Part shown: positions 52,046-63,371 of the stretch, piece after piece | Numbering within the stretch: position 1 is the first letter of the stretch | Layout of the letters: every line of letters begins with the position of its first letter | NCBI GenBank assembly: GCA_949987565.1 | Contig: OX465107.1 | Span: 12,225,221 to 12,289,220 of the forward strand | Origin: Luidia sarsii | Taxonomy: Eukaryota > Echinodermata > Asteroidea > Paxillosida > Luidiidae | DNA length: 64,000 nucleotides | Direction of reading: 5' to 3' | Notes under the pieces: model-generated | The model's input: only the letters and a program-made list of their open reading frames with translations | What the model was told of the DNA's origin: nothing | The model's database searches: none | Program-made: the position numbers and the translations under genes

Positions 52046-52199
52046 CTGTTCGACGACTGAGCAGCGTTCCAGTGCGGGGCCTGTCGACGATGGGAGAGGA
52101 ATCGGGCAAAGGGCGGTCGCTTGCAGGCGGGCCGGCCCTGCCCAGAGGCAACCTTTGGACGGCTTCGTGTTTGTCAACTAGGCGGATACGGGCCTCCAT
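52046..52199 (-). CDS. candidate orphan first coding exon
   Basis: GC-rich open segment with ATG at 52199 and a strong donor CGAACAG|gtaaga at 52046, 154 bp, ending in phase 1. It reads M-E-A-R-I-R-L-V-D-K-H-E-A-V-Q-R, then a Pro/Asp/Ser-rich stretch ending L-L-S-R-R-T. It has no signal peptide. The phase would allow splicing to HYR exon 1, so an alternative N-terminus is conceivable; equally it may be chance or another gene. Confidence 0.28.
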
Positions 52200-52351
52200 T
52201 ATGTACGGTAAACACCCGTCCTCTTCCTCGTGCGCTGTATATTATATACTGGACAGACAGGCCCGTATGTCTAAATCAACATACCGCCATTCCAAACCGC
52301 ATCTTCAATGTACGGGGTCAATTGGTGGCTATAACGGTAATTGGGGGAAAT

Positions 52352-52387
52352 AAACACACACACACACACCCCCACCCACACACAACC
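52352..52387. repeat. CA microsatellite
   Basis: acacacacacac and cccacccacacac run. Confidence 0.9.
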
Positions 52388-52523
52388 CGGACCCGTTTTT
52401 ATCCGAACTCCTACTTAATATCAAAAGTGAGCATTCTGCAGCCTGGCTTAACTGTGGTGCCTTTTGACGGTCACAGCCAAGCATTCCTTCGGTTTAAATT
52501 TCCTCTGGTATATTTTATTTTAC

Positions 52524-52844
52524 TTAAAGGCCCAATACAACATTGGGAAGATCGGAAAACATCGATGTCCACAGATTTCCTTCTAATTTACAGTTTGTAG
52601 ATGGTCATTATCGAGAAATCTTCACTCAAACATCGACAAATAGTTTATCACTCGCAAGTAATAAACTATTTCTTACACTACAGAATGGTGCAAAAACCGT
52701 GACGGTTTTCTGCCTTTTTCTACTCTCTCGGATCACCATTTGAGCTAAAACCTTCGCAGGATTGCTTTTTGGTGATGTTTAATGGTCTAACACACAAACT
52801 GTGGCAATCTTTTGACCTTTACCAATGTTGTATAGGGCCTTTAA
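52524..52844. mobile_element. TTAA-flanked MITE, copy 3
   Basis: ttaaaggcccaatacaacattgggaag ... ccaatgttgtatagggcctttaa, exact ttaa on both ends and about 22-bp TIRs. Best-preserved ends of the four copies. Confidence 0.88.
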
Positions 52845-53494
52845 GTAAATGAAAACCAGTCAATATTATAAATAGTCTAAAGTGAGTGGCCAAACAGAAA
52901 TAGCCAAACCAACCCTGGGTTGGGACCGCCAAAACGGAGCCACGACCGTTCCTTGGGTATACACTGGCTCCTATACAGCAACACGCCAGGGAACTGTGCA
53001 ATGAAACAATTCCCCACATATGCCTGCATAGGCTCTCATGAACTATAGGAATGAAATTTACGGGGCCACATCCGTCTAAACTGCCGGACATTCGCGTCGA
53101 TCCGTATATATAGGCATTGTGTTGTGCGAAGCGAGGTATAATGCTCCACAGAAACGGCCCCGTGGATGTTGCCAAATGACCGGCAGGGGAAGAGCGGAAG
53201 AGGCGCGCTGGAGGGGCCGGGGCAATGATTGAAAATGTTTCTGTTTGTTCTCTCCTCCCAACCTGGGTCTTCTTCGAGACAGTCGAGTCTCCTTGCTCGA
53301 CAAGGACGAGCACTATGAAGATATGCACGGCACGAATCTTAGGCTCCATTTACGAGAGCCCGGCTTGGCAATTTCGTCTTCCGAGTGGTCCGATAGGCAC
53401 TGAGATCGCACTACGAAAATATAACTATGACCAATTAAAAGCATGGATTGAAGCTCAAATATCTAACGTGGGTATCCCATCCCAAACTGGTGAT

Positions 53495-53848
53495 TTAAAG
53501 GGATAATACAACATAGGTCGAGGTCAAAGAATAACATCCATACGTTGTCTGATCCATCATGTGCTTAAAATAACACACCTGTGAAAATGTCAGCTCAATC
53601 CGCCAACCGAGTCTCGAGAAAATAGTGAAAAACCGCTTCATTTGTTTCGCGGAAATGCAGCATTCAACGCATAGTTCCGAAAAATCGTTAAGATCTAGGG
53701 GGTGCGACGTAAACCATTTCTTTACTCTTTTCTACAAAAATAAAGCATTTTAGACAGAGGTGCGAGGTTTCTACTATAACAATCTTCAAACTGTGTAAGT
53801 TTCATGTAAATCTGTGAACATCTTACCGATGTTGTGTAGGGGCTTTAA
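53495..53848. mobile_element. TTAA-flanked MITE, copy 4
   Basis: ttaaagggataatacaacatagg ... cgatgttgtgtaggggctttaa. The body is closely similar to copy 1 (ccatacgttgtctgatcc, aatccgccaaccgagtctcg). Confidence 0.83.
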
Positions 53849-54337
53849 GGACTTTCAAGCGAACGAGAAAAATGAAAGACCAACGTATTGACTCAAAGTG
53901 AGATCTTGCATCAACCTTGCAATTTGTTTTATTAATCTGAAGCTCATTATAAATTTTTATAGGTGCCCCTGGCTCCATTACTGATGCATGGGGAAGAAAA
54001 ATCCCCCGTTCAGTCGATACCAATTCCGGATATCAGTCACCTATTCAAGTTTATAAATATACAATGTACCGACACTTCCACGAACGAGAAACGAAACAGT
54101 CGTCGAATTCCCTCGGAAAGTGAACACCGGTTAGGTTTTTCTTGTTCATAAGGTGATTAAGTGCTGATAACCCTGTACTCGTTTACACCAGTTCTGTTTT
54201 TGGCGAGCATGTGCCCAACAATAACCGTGCTGCGATCAAAGTCAATGAGGTTGTTGGATGGAGAGTGATATCCCCCCTACTGAAACAATGCCATTATCTA
54301 AGTACAGTATTCCTCCTTTTGAGTCAGTACAGAAACA

Positions 54338-54490
54338 CCCTGGGCCCCATTTCATAGAGCCGCGTAAGCATGAAAATCTGCTTAAAGCATGAACACGCTC
54401 TCGTGTAAACAGAATTACAAACCACATTGTGATTTGATGTCAACTGTTCTTGACTTGTATTCCGCTATTCTTTGCTTAGCATGAAACAGA
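54338..54490. repeat. dispersed GGGCCCCATTTCATAGAGC repeat fragment
   Basis: ctgggccccatttcatagagccgcgtaagcatgaaaatctgcttaaagcatgaa, ending near cttagcatgaaacag. Resembles an interspersed repeat that I recall as common in echinoderm and other marine invertebrate genomes. Family not named with certainty. Confidence 0.5.
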
Positions 54491-57125
54491 AGAGAGATTT
54501 GGGTTGGCAAGGTGGTCATATGAATTATGATTGTTCGTGTTTGTTAAGCCATCTCCATTCCCCAAGCTGACAATCCACCCTCCCAACTGAAACCCGAAGC
54601 CGAAAGAAAAGGACAACCTTCCAGCTCCGACGTTCGTAAATCCAAATGCCCCCATCACTCCACACAGAGGATTTCAATGCGTGTTATTATTCCCCACCTG
54701 GACATTGGAACCACTTTTGCATTATAAGATGTTGGCTGCATGGACTGTTATAATGGGTACCAGTTTCATAGAATTCGTCACGGCCGCGCAGTGGCAAACA
54801 GAAACCGCAAAAATAAACGATTTACCAGTGAGCAGTATTTACTACTCCGAAACAGACAAGAAAACAACGCTCAAAAAGGTGGCCAGGCCAATTGTCAAAA
54901 GAGTTTTTGTCTTCGCGCAGGCTAGTTTCAAGTTCGGAGAGCGAACCCCCTCCCCCTCACACACACGAACCCCTGGGAGTATAAAGGATGCTGTTCTTAC
55001 GGGGCTGGCACCGAATTCCGTGCCTATAGGGTCGAGTTCAGAACGACGTCACAGTGATCAAGTATACCACGTGCTCACCTCTTCACAAGAAATGTGAAAT
55101 AAAACAAAAGTATGTAAATGTAACCTGCGGTGGAACATCACGCCATGACGAATTCCATAAAATCGTCCTGGTCAATTTGGAGAACAGCATAGCCTGCTTT
55201 TCTTTCTTTCTTTATAAAAATAACCCACTAAGGGCCTAGTCTCCGGAGTTGGGGGCGACATAGGTTAGAGGTATACACGGCAACACTGGTATACTGACGC
55301 GCGCGTACGAAAACGCAGGCGTTCGGCGAGTCGCTTCGGAATGACTCCGTAAAAGGGCATTTAGCGTTCGAACAAAAAACACCCACCGGTTGCCTTCTCC
55401 GAACACAATACAATCGTGGCTCATTGGTTTGGGGTCAGCACGTACGTTTCTAGTCACGCTAGCCCAATCAAACGAGCCGATCCCGCTACCATGTTGACGA
55501 GGGCAATTTTGCAGAGGGCAATTTTGTTCACAACACCTTTCATGACTACAAAGCTAATCCTAGCATGGGTCGGGGAGGGGGAATTCCCGATACACTAAAC
55601 CCCTCCAACAAAAATAAAATAAAAGCCATCAAAAACAGGACCCTTAGAATAATTCTTTTAACGTAGTCCCAACAAAAAACCAAGACCTCCCTTCGTAACA
55701 ATTCAAGGAACGCATTCAGTTCATTAAACTTTTTTTTTTCATTTTCATTTTTTAGTTTTTAATTACAAAAAAAATTAAGGGCAACTAAAACTCGTTTACG
55801 CCTACACGAGCTGATGCCGGATATATCTACTGTTTGGCTTCCACAAACCTTTCAGAGGAGATTGTCGGGTAAAGGGTGAAAAACAGAAGAATGCACGGAG
55901 GATCCCCTTGGCGAACGGCTTATGTGATAATGCAATGAAAACACGAGGTTGATGAAAAAAAGAAATGTTAGTCACAAGATGGCTGAAAAAGTATGCATTA
56001 CAAGCACAAAGTGCCCCCCGTACGCATGTATACTAACGTAACGATGTTTAATAATAACGGTAATAATAACAATAATAATAATATTTAAAAAAATGTTCAC
56101 TACCCATCCAATCGAAGCCAATTAGAGAAGTTAAGCACGACTTCCAATCGAAAGCCATAGCCGTGTCCGAAGCCATTCCACTAGCCGGTGGGATTCGACT
56201 GCAAGCGGCTTCCGCATTCCCGCGTGCCAGTTGAAGCCGTCTAGGCCACGAGTTCGGACACGCCCAAGGCGCCGTCTATGTATATGAGTGTCAACTCAAC
56301 ACCATTGTAACGTGTGCACGAGGCCAGTCAGAAATAAAAATCAAATGCGTCAAGAGTACACACCTTTTTCGCACCCTTAGTATACCATTAACAAAAGGCG
56401 CACTTCCCCTCCCATTTTCTTCTTTATTTTTCTTCTAGCCCCACAGTGGCAAAGTAAGAATAATTTTTCGAATCATTTGTTTTTTTACATCTACTGGAAT
56501 TGAATAGACAGGAGTCGTACAAATCCAAGCGACCTTCTGATTGTGATGTTGACACACTCAGCGAATGCTTTTGGGTTTTCCCCGTTTTTCCCCCTGCCGG
56601 TTTTTTTTTTCACACGGGGTCCAAAGATCACATTGGATGGAAATACCTTTATCAGATTGTACAGTTGAAATACATATACAACAATTACAAAAAAAAAAGG
56701 AAAACAGAAAAGGCCCCGCCTTCTGTCAATACACGGTGCCATACAAAATCTGTCCTCCAAAACGGCTTTAACCAAAAAGAAAGAAAAAAAATCGTCTGAA
56801 TAGTTCAACTGTTTAAGTTTTGTAATATTTCTTAGAACCACATTCCACCTCATTCGCTTTGCGTTTCTCAAACTCGTACTCTCTCGTATTTCATATTCTC
56901 TCTTTCTCAAAGGTTCACCTCAATTCACTTCAAGCGTCCCTTACCTCACTTAAAAAAAAGACAACTTTGATAAATATCTCACACACGAGGACAAGGACAC
57001 GGGGTAACCTCATATTCTACAAACGGTCGCCACAGACACGCATAGAGTTTTGCATAATATTCATTCTGTACATTGTTCTCAAAAAGACTAAAGATTTTCA
57101 CAGCGCACACCAGCGAAGACGTCCC
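54491..57125. other. gene-free stretch
   Basis: Contains a 138-codon open frame at 54681 without domain features, an AT-rich block near 55735-55790, an ataataata microsatellite near 56055-56085, and inverted cgtgtccga/tcggacacg motifs at about 56163-56262 that look like a degraded TIR element. No gene supported. Confidence 0.45.
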
Positions 57126-57126
57126 C

Positions 57127-57255
57127 TCACGTTTTCACACTCTTCCCCACCCTTTCTCTCTCCTCCCTCTCTCTCACTCTCCTCTCTCAAGCTCCTCTCT
57201 CACTCTCCTCTCTCTCTCTCCCTTTCTCTTCCTCTTTCTCTCTTTCTCTCAGATA
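57127..57255. repeat. CT-rich microsatellite
   Basis: tctctctcc/ctctctttctct tract. It produces a Ser/Leu/Pro-rich pseudo-ORF. Confidence 0.9.
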
Positions 57256-57884
57256 CACACACAATCCTCCCTCACACATTAATTCCTCTCAATGGTTTAT
57301 TGAAAGGTTAAGGCAATTGAAGATGGAAGCATGTGTACGATAATAATACATGTAGTATTGTGACTCAGTTGACACTTCAACTTTTTTACTCTTAGGACTC
57401 GTCGTCTCCCCCCCCCCCTTCAGCGGTGGGCCGTATAGCTACTGATCTTGATCAATACCTGCCATGTCAAAACCACAGAAAAATCAGCAGATGGATGGAG
57501 CACGAACAAATAAAAAGAGGCCAAGAAAAAAAAACACCAAAAAAAATTCTGAGTTGAAAGATTTGACACGGCACAAATCTGGTAAAGTTTGTATTGGGTC
57601 CGACGTTTCGACTGCAATAGCGCGGGCATAGGCCGCGCACTGGAATGGACATCACTATTGTATAGCCGTAGCCAGTACTGCAAATGTGGCCCTCTGCTAC
57701 AGAGGTGAAGCAAAGAGAGCTCAGCCCAGCAACGGCTTGCTCGCACATCCCATCCAGTGTAATCCCTTGGGAAGTATGGGGTAACCAGAGAGCAGGTTCA
57801 GAAGACCACAATCAGTCGTGAAACACATCCAAACTATACATATTCATCCCTCCAACCTTTAATATTTTTCAAGCTGGATCATTA

Positions 57885-58115
57885 GCGGCCATACATTTTG
57901 GTGGCCCACATTTCGATGGCCATCATTTTATTGGCAACCAACATTTTTAAAGCCTACAACATTTTGGTGGCCCACATTTTAGTGGCATACACCATTTTGG
58001 TGGCCCGCAACAATTTGGTGGGGCACATTTCAGTGGCTTAAATGCTGGGTGGCCTGCAACATTTCAGTAGCCTACAACATTCTGGCCTGCAATATTTTGG
58101 TGGCCCACACATTTA
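57885..58115. repeat. degenerate tandem repeat, about 18-22 bp
   Basis: Imperfect copies of ttttggtggcccacaacat (about ten), with gtggc and acatttt most constant. Confidence 0.75.
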
Positions 58116-59100
58116 AATATCATGGCCACAGGGTAGGCTGGACACTTTTTGACAGGTAGTTTTTGAGGTGGCCTGTCAGGACTGTTTCTGGCCACTGTCC
58201 CATTTTCAGTGGCCTCTGGCACATGGCCAACTGATAAAGCCAAGGCCTAGACAGACAGGCAAAATATTGGGCTTGGATCATCAATCTGTGCGTTGACAGA
58301 AATCTTCAAATAAAAAAAATTAGGTTGGTTTCAGTCCCCCCCCCACCCTGAATCACTAGTGGTTGCGGAGATGCAAAACTCATCAGGACATTGTACATGT
58401 AGTCATTTTCACGTTCAAACCGTCTCATTAATTTGCACCGATTCTCCTCGCGATCTATGACACAATCTCGAACTAGATTTTTGCGGAACTCACCCAAAAA
58501 CATCATTGGGAAAAAAAAAAAATAAAAAAAAATAATAATCCATGCAAATGCCGAAAAACAACTAATCCCACAACTTTCTGCATAGAATTTACTGATTTCA
58601 TCGCTTCTGTACCACCCGTATCCATCAAGGTAGAATCAACCAATAATATCTTTCCTCCTTTGTCAGATTCAGAAAGAGGCGCTGAAAGTACATTTGTTTT
58701 GATTTCTTTTATCATTTTCTTTTTCTCCACTCATTTAGAAATCGGTGTACATACATATTTCCCCTCTTCGCCAGTCATGGCATCTGCACACACGGAAAGC
58801 ACAACCCACATTCCCGTCCCGACCCACATTTGCTTTACCCTGCTTCACCCACAGAAAGGCACCACTCACACTACCTTTACATCAGCAAGGGGAAAAAACG
58901 ACTAAGGCAAAGTGGAAGGTACCATGGTAGCATACTAAAAGGACGACAGTAGAAGGAGCAGTGAGCAAGCCAACGACCACTTTTTTTCAGACATGGCAGC
59001 TGACACTTGCCCTTCTCCTTCCCTTCAGTGGCCTGAGAAAGGACGGTGGTGGACATGCATGAGTCACTCGTCATTCTTCTGCTGTCCTCTTTATGCTACC

Positions 59101-59232
59101 GGGGGAGGATTTCACAAAGCCTCACGATGCATCGTAACTCAACTTGAGTTTGTAATAGGCCATATGGTTTATGTGCATCGCTCATTGTCTTGCGATTGAT
59201 TGAAAGTTACGACGGGTTTGGTGAAATCAACC
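59101..59232. mobile_element. GATTTCACnAA MITE, copy C
   Basis: gggggaggatttcacaaagcctcacgatgcatcgtaac ... gttacgacgggtttggtgaaatcaacc. Opposite orientation to copies A and B. Confidence 0.8.
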
Positions 59233-59424
59233 ACAGGTTCCATGCATGCACACCTCAGTATTATGCCTCATCCACTCAGAGATGCAGTCACTCCTTTTGG
59301 TTTAAAATCTCCTCATGAATCCGAGACGAAACACTGCCCTCGACCATGGCCTCGACCACACACTTTTCTCGAGAGTCGGCCCGGCAGATGCACTGACCAG
59401 TTCTCATCAAATCGCCCGACTCAT

Positions 59425-59930
59425 TACTCAACTATCCAGATCATCAGATGATCCAGTTTGTCGTGATCAATTAGAACCATCCGATCACATTGACCATCAT
59501 TGCATGACCATGATGATGAAAACGTCGAGATCATCCAAATGCGGTTATCATCAAACTGATTAATTCTCATAAGACTGAAATCACTCTGCCTTTGAGAAAG
59601 GTCCTGCTAGGATCGAAACGTCAGGCCCACGAAATTTTAAGATTTACATTTTGGTAATTTTAGTCAGTAAGCAGTTTGCAACATTTGTGTATATCACCTT
59701 AAGACTGAAATCATTCAGATTAGCCAGATCATCCAATCATCTGAAACATCAAATCACCTGGTTCACCCAATAATCTTACACACTCGCAGACAACAAATCG
59801 TCAAGAGTATGACCAAGGTCATCAAATGATCCGAAACATTCAATGATCCACTCAGTCAAGATCACGAGATCATCCAGTCATCAAGGATCATTCTTATCAT
59901 CCAGACCATCAAATGATCAAGATCACAAAA
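59425..59930. repeat. degenerate gatcatc/atgatcc repeat tract
   Basis: Dispersed short palindromic words atcatcagatgatcc, gatcatccaatcatc, atgatccgaaac and similar over about 500 bp. Split by the 117-bp Penelope-end insertion. Confidence 0.65.
59584..59700 (+). mobile_element. 117-bp solo Penelope 3' end with 13-bp TSD
   Basis: Consists only of ctctgcctttgagaaaggtcctgctaggatcgaaacgtcaggccc and the tail through cagtttgcaacatttgtgtatatcacctt. Flanked by aagactgaaatca at 59571-59583 and 59701-59713, an exact 13-bp duplication matching the TSD length of the 28-34 kb composite. Extreme 5' truncation, leaving the hammerhead-like motif plus tail. Confidence 0.88.
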
Positions 59931-60777
59931 TGGGCAACACAGTACACAAAAATAAAAAATAATTCCACCCCCAAAAATGGGAAAGATATCTCTTTGAGTC
60001 GAGTCAAAACTCTTTTTTTTTTTAAAGAAAGTAAGCCGCAATAACTCATAAAGCTCTCTGCACTTCAAGAAGTGCCATTGAAAAAAAACGAACCTTTTGA
60101 ACGCAAATTACTCATACCACTGTCTCAGCAGTCTACACACAGTCAGGCCAGCTCACTCACTCTCTCCTGTCACACATCTGTTAAACGTGATAGCGACGAT
60201 TGGCCGCAGAACGGTTGCTTTCGTCCGCTGAGCAATCATGGCTTCAACTAGGCGTGAATGAACGAAGTCAATCCCCCCCTCCCCTCCCCTCTCATGCCTC
60301 TTTCCTATCTCCTTCCTCCAAAACGAGGCTTGGGAGGCACTAGGGGGAGGGGGTAGAATCACCATCCACTTTCTTGTACTGTAACCAAAAGAAAGACAAC
60401 AAAATTGCGATCAGTCTCAGAGGGGCAGCTGTGTCTCGACTGCACCGGTGTGCGCTGCACCCTAACAGCCTCCAATGTAGTGAGGCCAGCGCATGGCCAG
60501 TCTTCAAGTTGTCAAGAAAGTGTCATGTCAGGCCAGTTTCCACCCTTACAAGTGATCTCCAATTTGGTGTGCTTAATCTTTTCGCTCACATGATTGTGCA
60601 GAAGATCTACAGGATCACACAAAGATTATTGCAAGCGACCAAACAACAAGACGGACATGTCACAGTAGCACACAGTATTCAGATTAAATGCCGTCGACCC
60701 GGTTTGCATGGTCATCAACCTAGGAGGTCACACAGTAAGAACAAGGATTTGAGGTTTCTCACAAAATCATAACTATG

Positions 60778-61000
60778 GATTCTGCCTTTGAGAAAGGTCC
60801 TGCTAGGATCGAAACGTCAGTTTGTTAACTAGGACAAAGCATTTGCTGCACACTGTTTCCCGACTTCAATTCAGGACCTCTCTCAAAGACAGAATCATCC
60901 TGCCTTTGAGAGAGGTCCTGCTAGCAACGAAACGTAACACCCCTTTCCTTTTTGTGTTCAACATCCTCACTTCTTCCCTTTGATCTTGCCCCTGCACTTA
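60778..61000 (+). mobile_element. two mirrored or tandem Penelope-end remnants
   Basis: tctgcctttgagaaaggtcctgctaggatcgaaacgtcag (60780-60820), then an inverted caggacctctctcaaagacag (60873-60894), then a second plus copy ctgcctttgagagaggtcctgctagcaacgaaacg (60900-60934). The last runs into element 3'-UTR-like sequence (ttttgtgttcaacatcctcacttcttccctttgatctt). It may lie in the 3' UTR of the importin gene. Confidence 0.78.
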
Positions 61001-61284
61001 ACTTTGAGAAATATTACATCTTTTTAAATTTTGCATTTGGGTCAATGTCCTCAGCATGCATCCTCCTAGGATCTCCCATGCCTTATTCTGAACTTTTTTT
61101 CAACAGGCCACTATTTTCCAACTGGTCCACATTTTGCAATGGGTTGCTTGCCGAACCTCTGATCTTGTTCTACTGGTCTAGAATGCTTTCCTAAACACTG
61201 AAAACCATGATTGGAATGAGATAAGATTAGATGGGACTTGGTGGACTCACAGTGTGGACATATTGGGAGGAGACCATGTCATTT

Positions 61285-61345
61285 CAGAACCGTACTCCTT
61301 CTCGAAAGCATTGACTTGGTATCACTGCAAACTTTCAACAAGATT
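61285..61345 (+). mobile_element. second-family Penelope-type tail remnant
   Basis: atttcagaaccgtactccttctcgaaag ... tggtatcactgcaaactttcaacaag, resembling 41650-41750. Short and diverged. Confidence 0.45.
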
Positions 61346-61520
61346 GTTCAACTACAAGAAGTAATAATGAGACTGATTTTCTATCTTTTCCAACGGGCCA
61401 GCCAGACCACTTAGGGATGTTTTCTTTCGCCAGGCCCTAGGCAATTTCAACTCCCGTTTGGACATGGAGGGTGGGCACACTGCTCCATTGGAAACCATTG
61501 CATACCTGATCGGGTTCACC

Positions 61521-61683
61521 TCACTGCTGCGGGTTCTGGGCCTTGCGAATGATCTTGGTGGCCCAGATGGCCAGCGACTTGGTCTTGGACACCTTCGAGC
61601 GCCGGCCCTCCGTCAGGATCTCCTGGATGAGCGGTCGGTTCATGTGGTCGGCTGCGCGACACTTGAAGACAGAGCAGAGATCA
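61521..61683 (-). CDS. KPNB1: importin subunit beta-1, last coding exon
   Basis: Acceptor gtctgccccag before 61683, phase 2 start, stop TGA at 61523-61521. It encodes the C-terminal HEAT-repeat helix region: D-L-C-S-V-F-K, then R-P-L-I-Q-E-I-L-T-E-G-R-R-S-K and K-T-K-S-L-A-I-W-A-T-K, ending K-A-Q-N-P-Q-Q. The L-T-E-G-R-R-S-K...L-A-x-W-A-T-K block is diagnostic of importin beta-1. The protein carries cargo through nuclear pores with importin alpha and is released by RanGTP. Downstream minus-strand sequence (below 61521) is expected to be 3' UTR. Confidence 0.95.
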
Positions 61684-61739
61684 CTGGGGCAGACAAACAA
61701 ATGAAACAGAATTGGTCTCCAAGAAACAATTGCCACAAC

Positions 61740-61905
61740 TGTGGTTCAAATCCATGAACAAAAATGGTTTAAAAAAAATGGTTTTGCATACCAGCGCAAT
61801 ACCCATCTGAGCTATCCAGCCCTTAGATGGTGGCCTCCCAAATAATCAACTAGTCTTTGCCGTGGTGGGGGTGCCAGTCAGTCAATTCAACATTTGACTG
61901 CCCTA
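61740..61905 (-). mobile_element. tRNA-derived SINE, copy 5
   Basis: Minus-strand copy: ccatctgagctatccagcccttagatggtggcc...tcaactagtctttgccgtggtgggggtgccagtcag. It lies in the last KPNB1 intron, 60 bp upstream of the final exon. Flanking sequence to about 62020 also resembles that of copy 6. Confidence 0.8.
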
Positions 61906-62246
61906 TATCTCCCGGGATCACACCCTCGCTTTCAATGACATGCAAACAACCAATTGTTGTAAACCTGGCTACAGCAGCTCAGGGATCACACAAAGTGGAT
62001 GCAGCTTTTTCAATTTAAGTCAAACAAATCAATGACAAAACAAAAATTTCCAGTCACTTTTCCATCGATTTGATTAACTTAACAAAACAAATCATTCAAG
62101 CACAGGTCACTCAGGAAGACAAACAAATGAACAGAATGTCTCCAACAATAGTAGCCACAATTACGATTATGATCAAGTCCATAAACAAGAATGGTAATTA
62201 ATCAAACCAATATTTAAAAACAAAAAAAATTAGAGTGGTTTCTTAC

Positions 62247-62373
62247 CCAATGAGCCCCGCACAGGCTGACACGTTGCTGTCGGTGTGGTCCTTGTCCGAG
62301 GCAATTTGTTCAATGAAGGCAATGATGAAAGACATGTGGGAGCAAACCAGTTCCAGCTCGGGGGTAATGACGT
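62247..62373 (-). CDS. KPNB1: importin subunit beta-1, penultimate coding exon
   Basis: Acceptor ttggtgacag before 62373 and donor ATTGG|gtaaga at 62247, 127 bp, phase 1-2. It encodes V-I-T-P-E-L-E-L-V-C-S-H-M, then I-A-F-I-E-Q-I-A-S-D-K-D-H-T-D and A-C-A-G-L-I-G. This is the HEAT-repeat segment with the conserved D-K/E-D-H-T-D turn of importin beta-1. Phase joins both neighbours exactly. Confidence 0.95.
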
Positions 62374-62516
62374 CTGTCACCAAAAAAATAATTAAAAATT
62401 AAAAAATAATCACAATCTCTCTTCTCCTTGCAAACTGCTCTACTGACAAAGCTTACTACTGACCGACATAAACACAACGAAAATCTAAAGAAAAAAAAAC
62501 AACAATTTGAAACATT

Positions 62517-62675
62517 GACAGAGAAAATTTGACTGGACCAGGACTTGCAGATGAGGCCTCTGGCTTAACATACAAGTGCTCTCTTAGCAGCTGAGCTATC
62601 CAGCCCTTAGATGGCGGCCTTCCCAAAGAGTCAACTAGTCTTTGCCGTGTGTGAGGGCAAGTCAGAAGCATTTCA
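62517..62675 (-). mobile_element. tRNA-derived SINE, copy 6
   Basis: tttgactggaccaggacttgcagatgaggcctctgg ... gctgagctatccagcccttagatggcggcc ... caactagtctttgccgtgtg. In the KPNB1 intron upstream of the penultimate exon. Confidence 0.82.
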
Positions 62676-63221
62676 CCTTCTGTATATCACCAGGCATCAT
62701 GTCCTCCGTCTTCACTCAGATGCAAACAACATTTCCTGGAAACCCTGGCTACAGTAGTTTTGAGGGATCATGCAAAAAAAGAAATTCTCAATGGCAAACT
62801 ATCTTGGAGAAAGGTCCTGCTTGGATTGCCATCTCAGGCTCTTATCTTCTCTCCTCTGAAACGGAAATCACTGACAACAATCAAAAGAGCTTGTATCCTT
62901 CGATCGATGAACACTTTTCAATCATGGATGACACCATTGCAACCATCATTTTTCCCAAGGCCTCCATTCACACAGATCTTTGTCTTTGTGGATAACTAGG
63001 GGCCGTTTTGCCATATCCTGCTCAAACATTTCGCTCCAACACTCTCAGAGAAGTACGGTATTGATTCACAGGACCCCCCCCCCCCACCCTCATCTTGGTG
63101 TACAATCAGAGTACGACTTCTCAAGAGGGGGGGGGTCCTCTCTGGCAGAGTTTCCTTGCCCTCCTGGGCCAGGACGACCGGGCTTGCGGTCTTGGTGAAG
63201 ACGGAGCCAGCGGCCACTCAC

Positions 63222-63321
63222 CGTTGTCGTCCTCGCCTTTCAGGCCCTGCAGGATGCCAGTGTAGGCCTCCAGACAGCCTTCCCTCAGCTCGTTCAAGCA
63301 GTCCACCATGTCGTAGTCACT
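63222..63321 (-). CDS. KPNB1: importin subunit beta-1 exon
   Basis: Acceptor ctgttttag before 63321 and donor GACAACG|gtgagt at 63222, 100 bp, phase 0-1. It encodes [20 protein letters not shown], then [13 protein letters not shown]. Nearly every residue fits the family consensus; a Tyr usual before L-N-E-L is Cys here. Confidence 0.96.
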
Positions 63322-63371
63322 CTAAAACAGAAACCGACCAAGGACGATCCCATAAGATGTGAAACTGAGGC

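Noticed and set aside
52819..53349. 176-codon minus-strand ORF starting M-E-P-K-I-R-A-V-H-I-F-I-V-L-V-L
   Set aside because: The start is faintly signal-like, but the rest lacks any family feature and its 3' end runs into a TTAA MITE.
54681..55097. 138-codon ORF with a hydrophobic N-terminal patch
   Set aside because: No recognisable domain, ordinary intergenic composition and no splice or neighbour support.
56120..56150. 5S rRNA-like gaagttaagcac
   Set aside because: Only about ten bases match the 5S internal region; flanks do not, and inverted cgtgtccga motifs suggest a transposon remnant.
57595..57625. Further hammerhead-like end (gtccgacgtttcgactgc)
   Set aside because: CGAAAC-GUC is present on the minus strand, but I could not find a matching core or a paired stem II.
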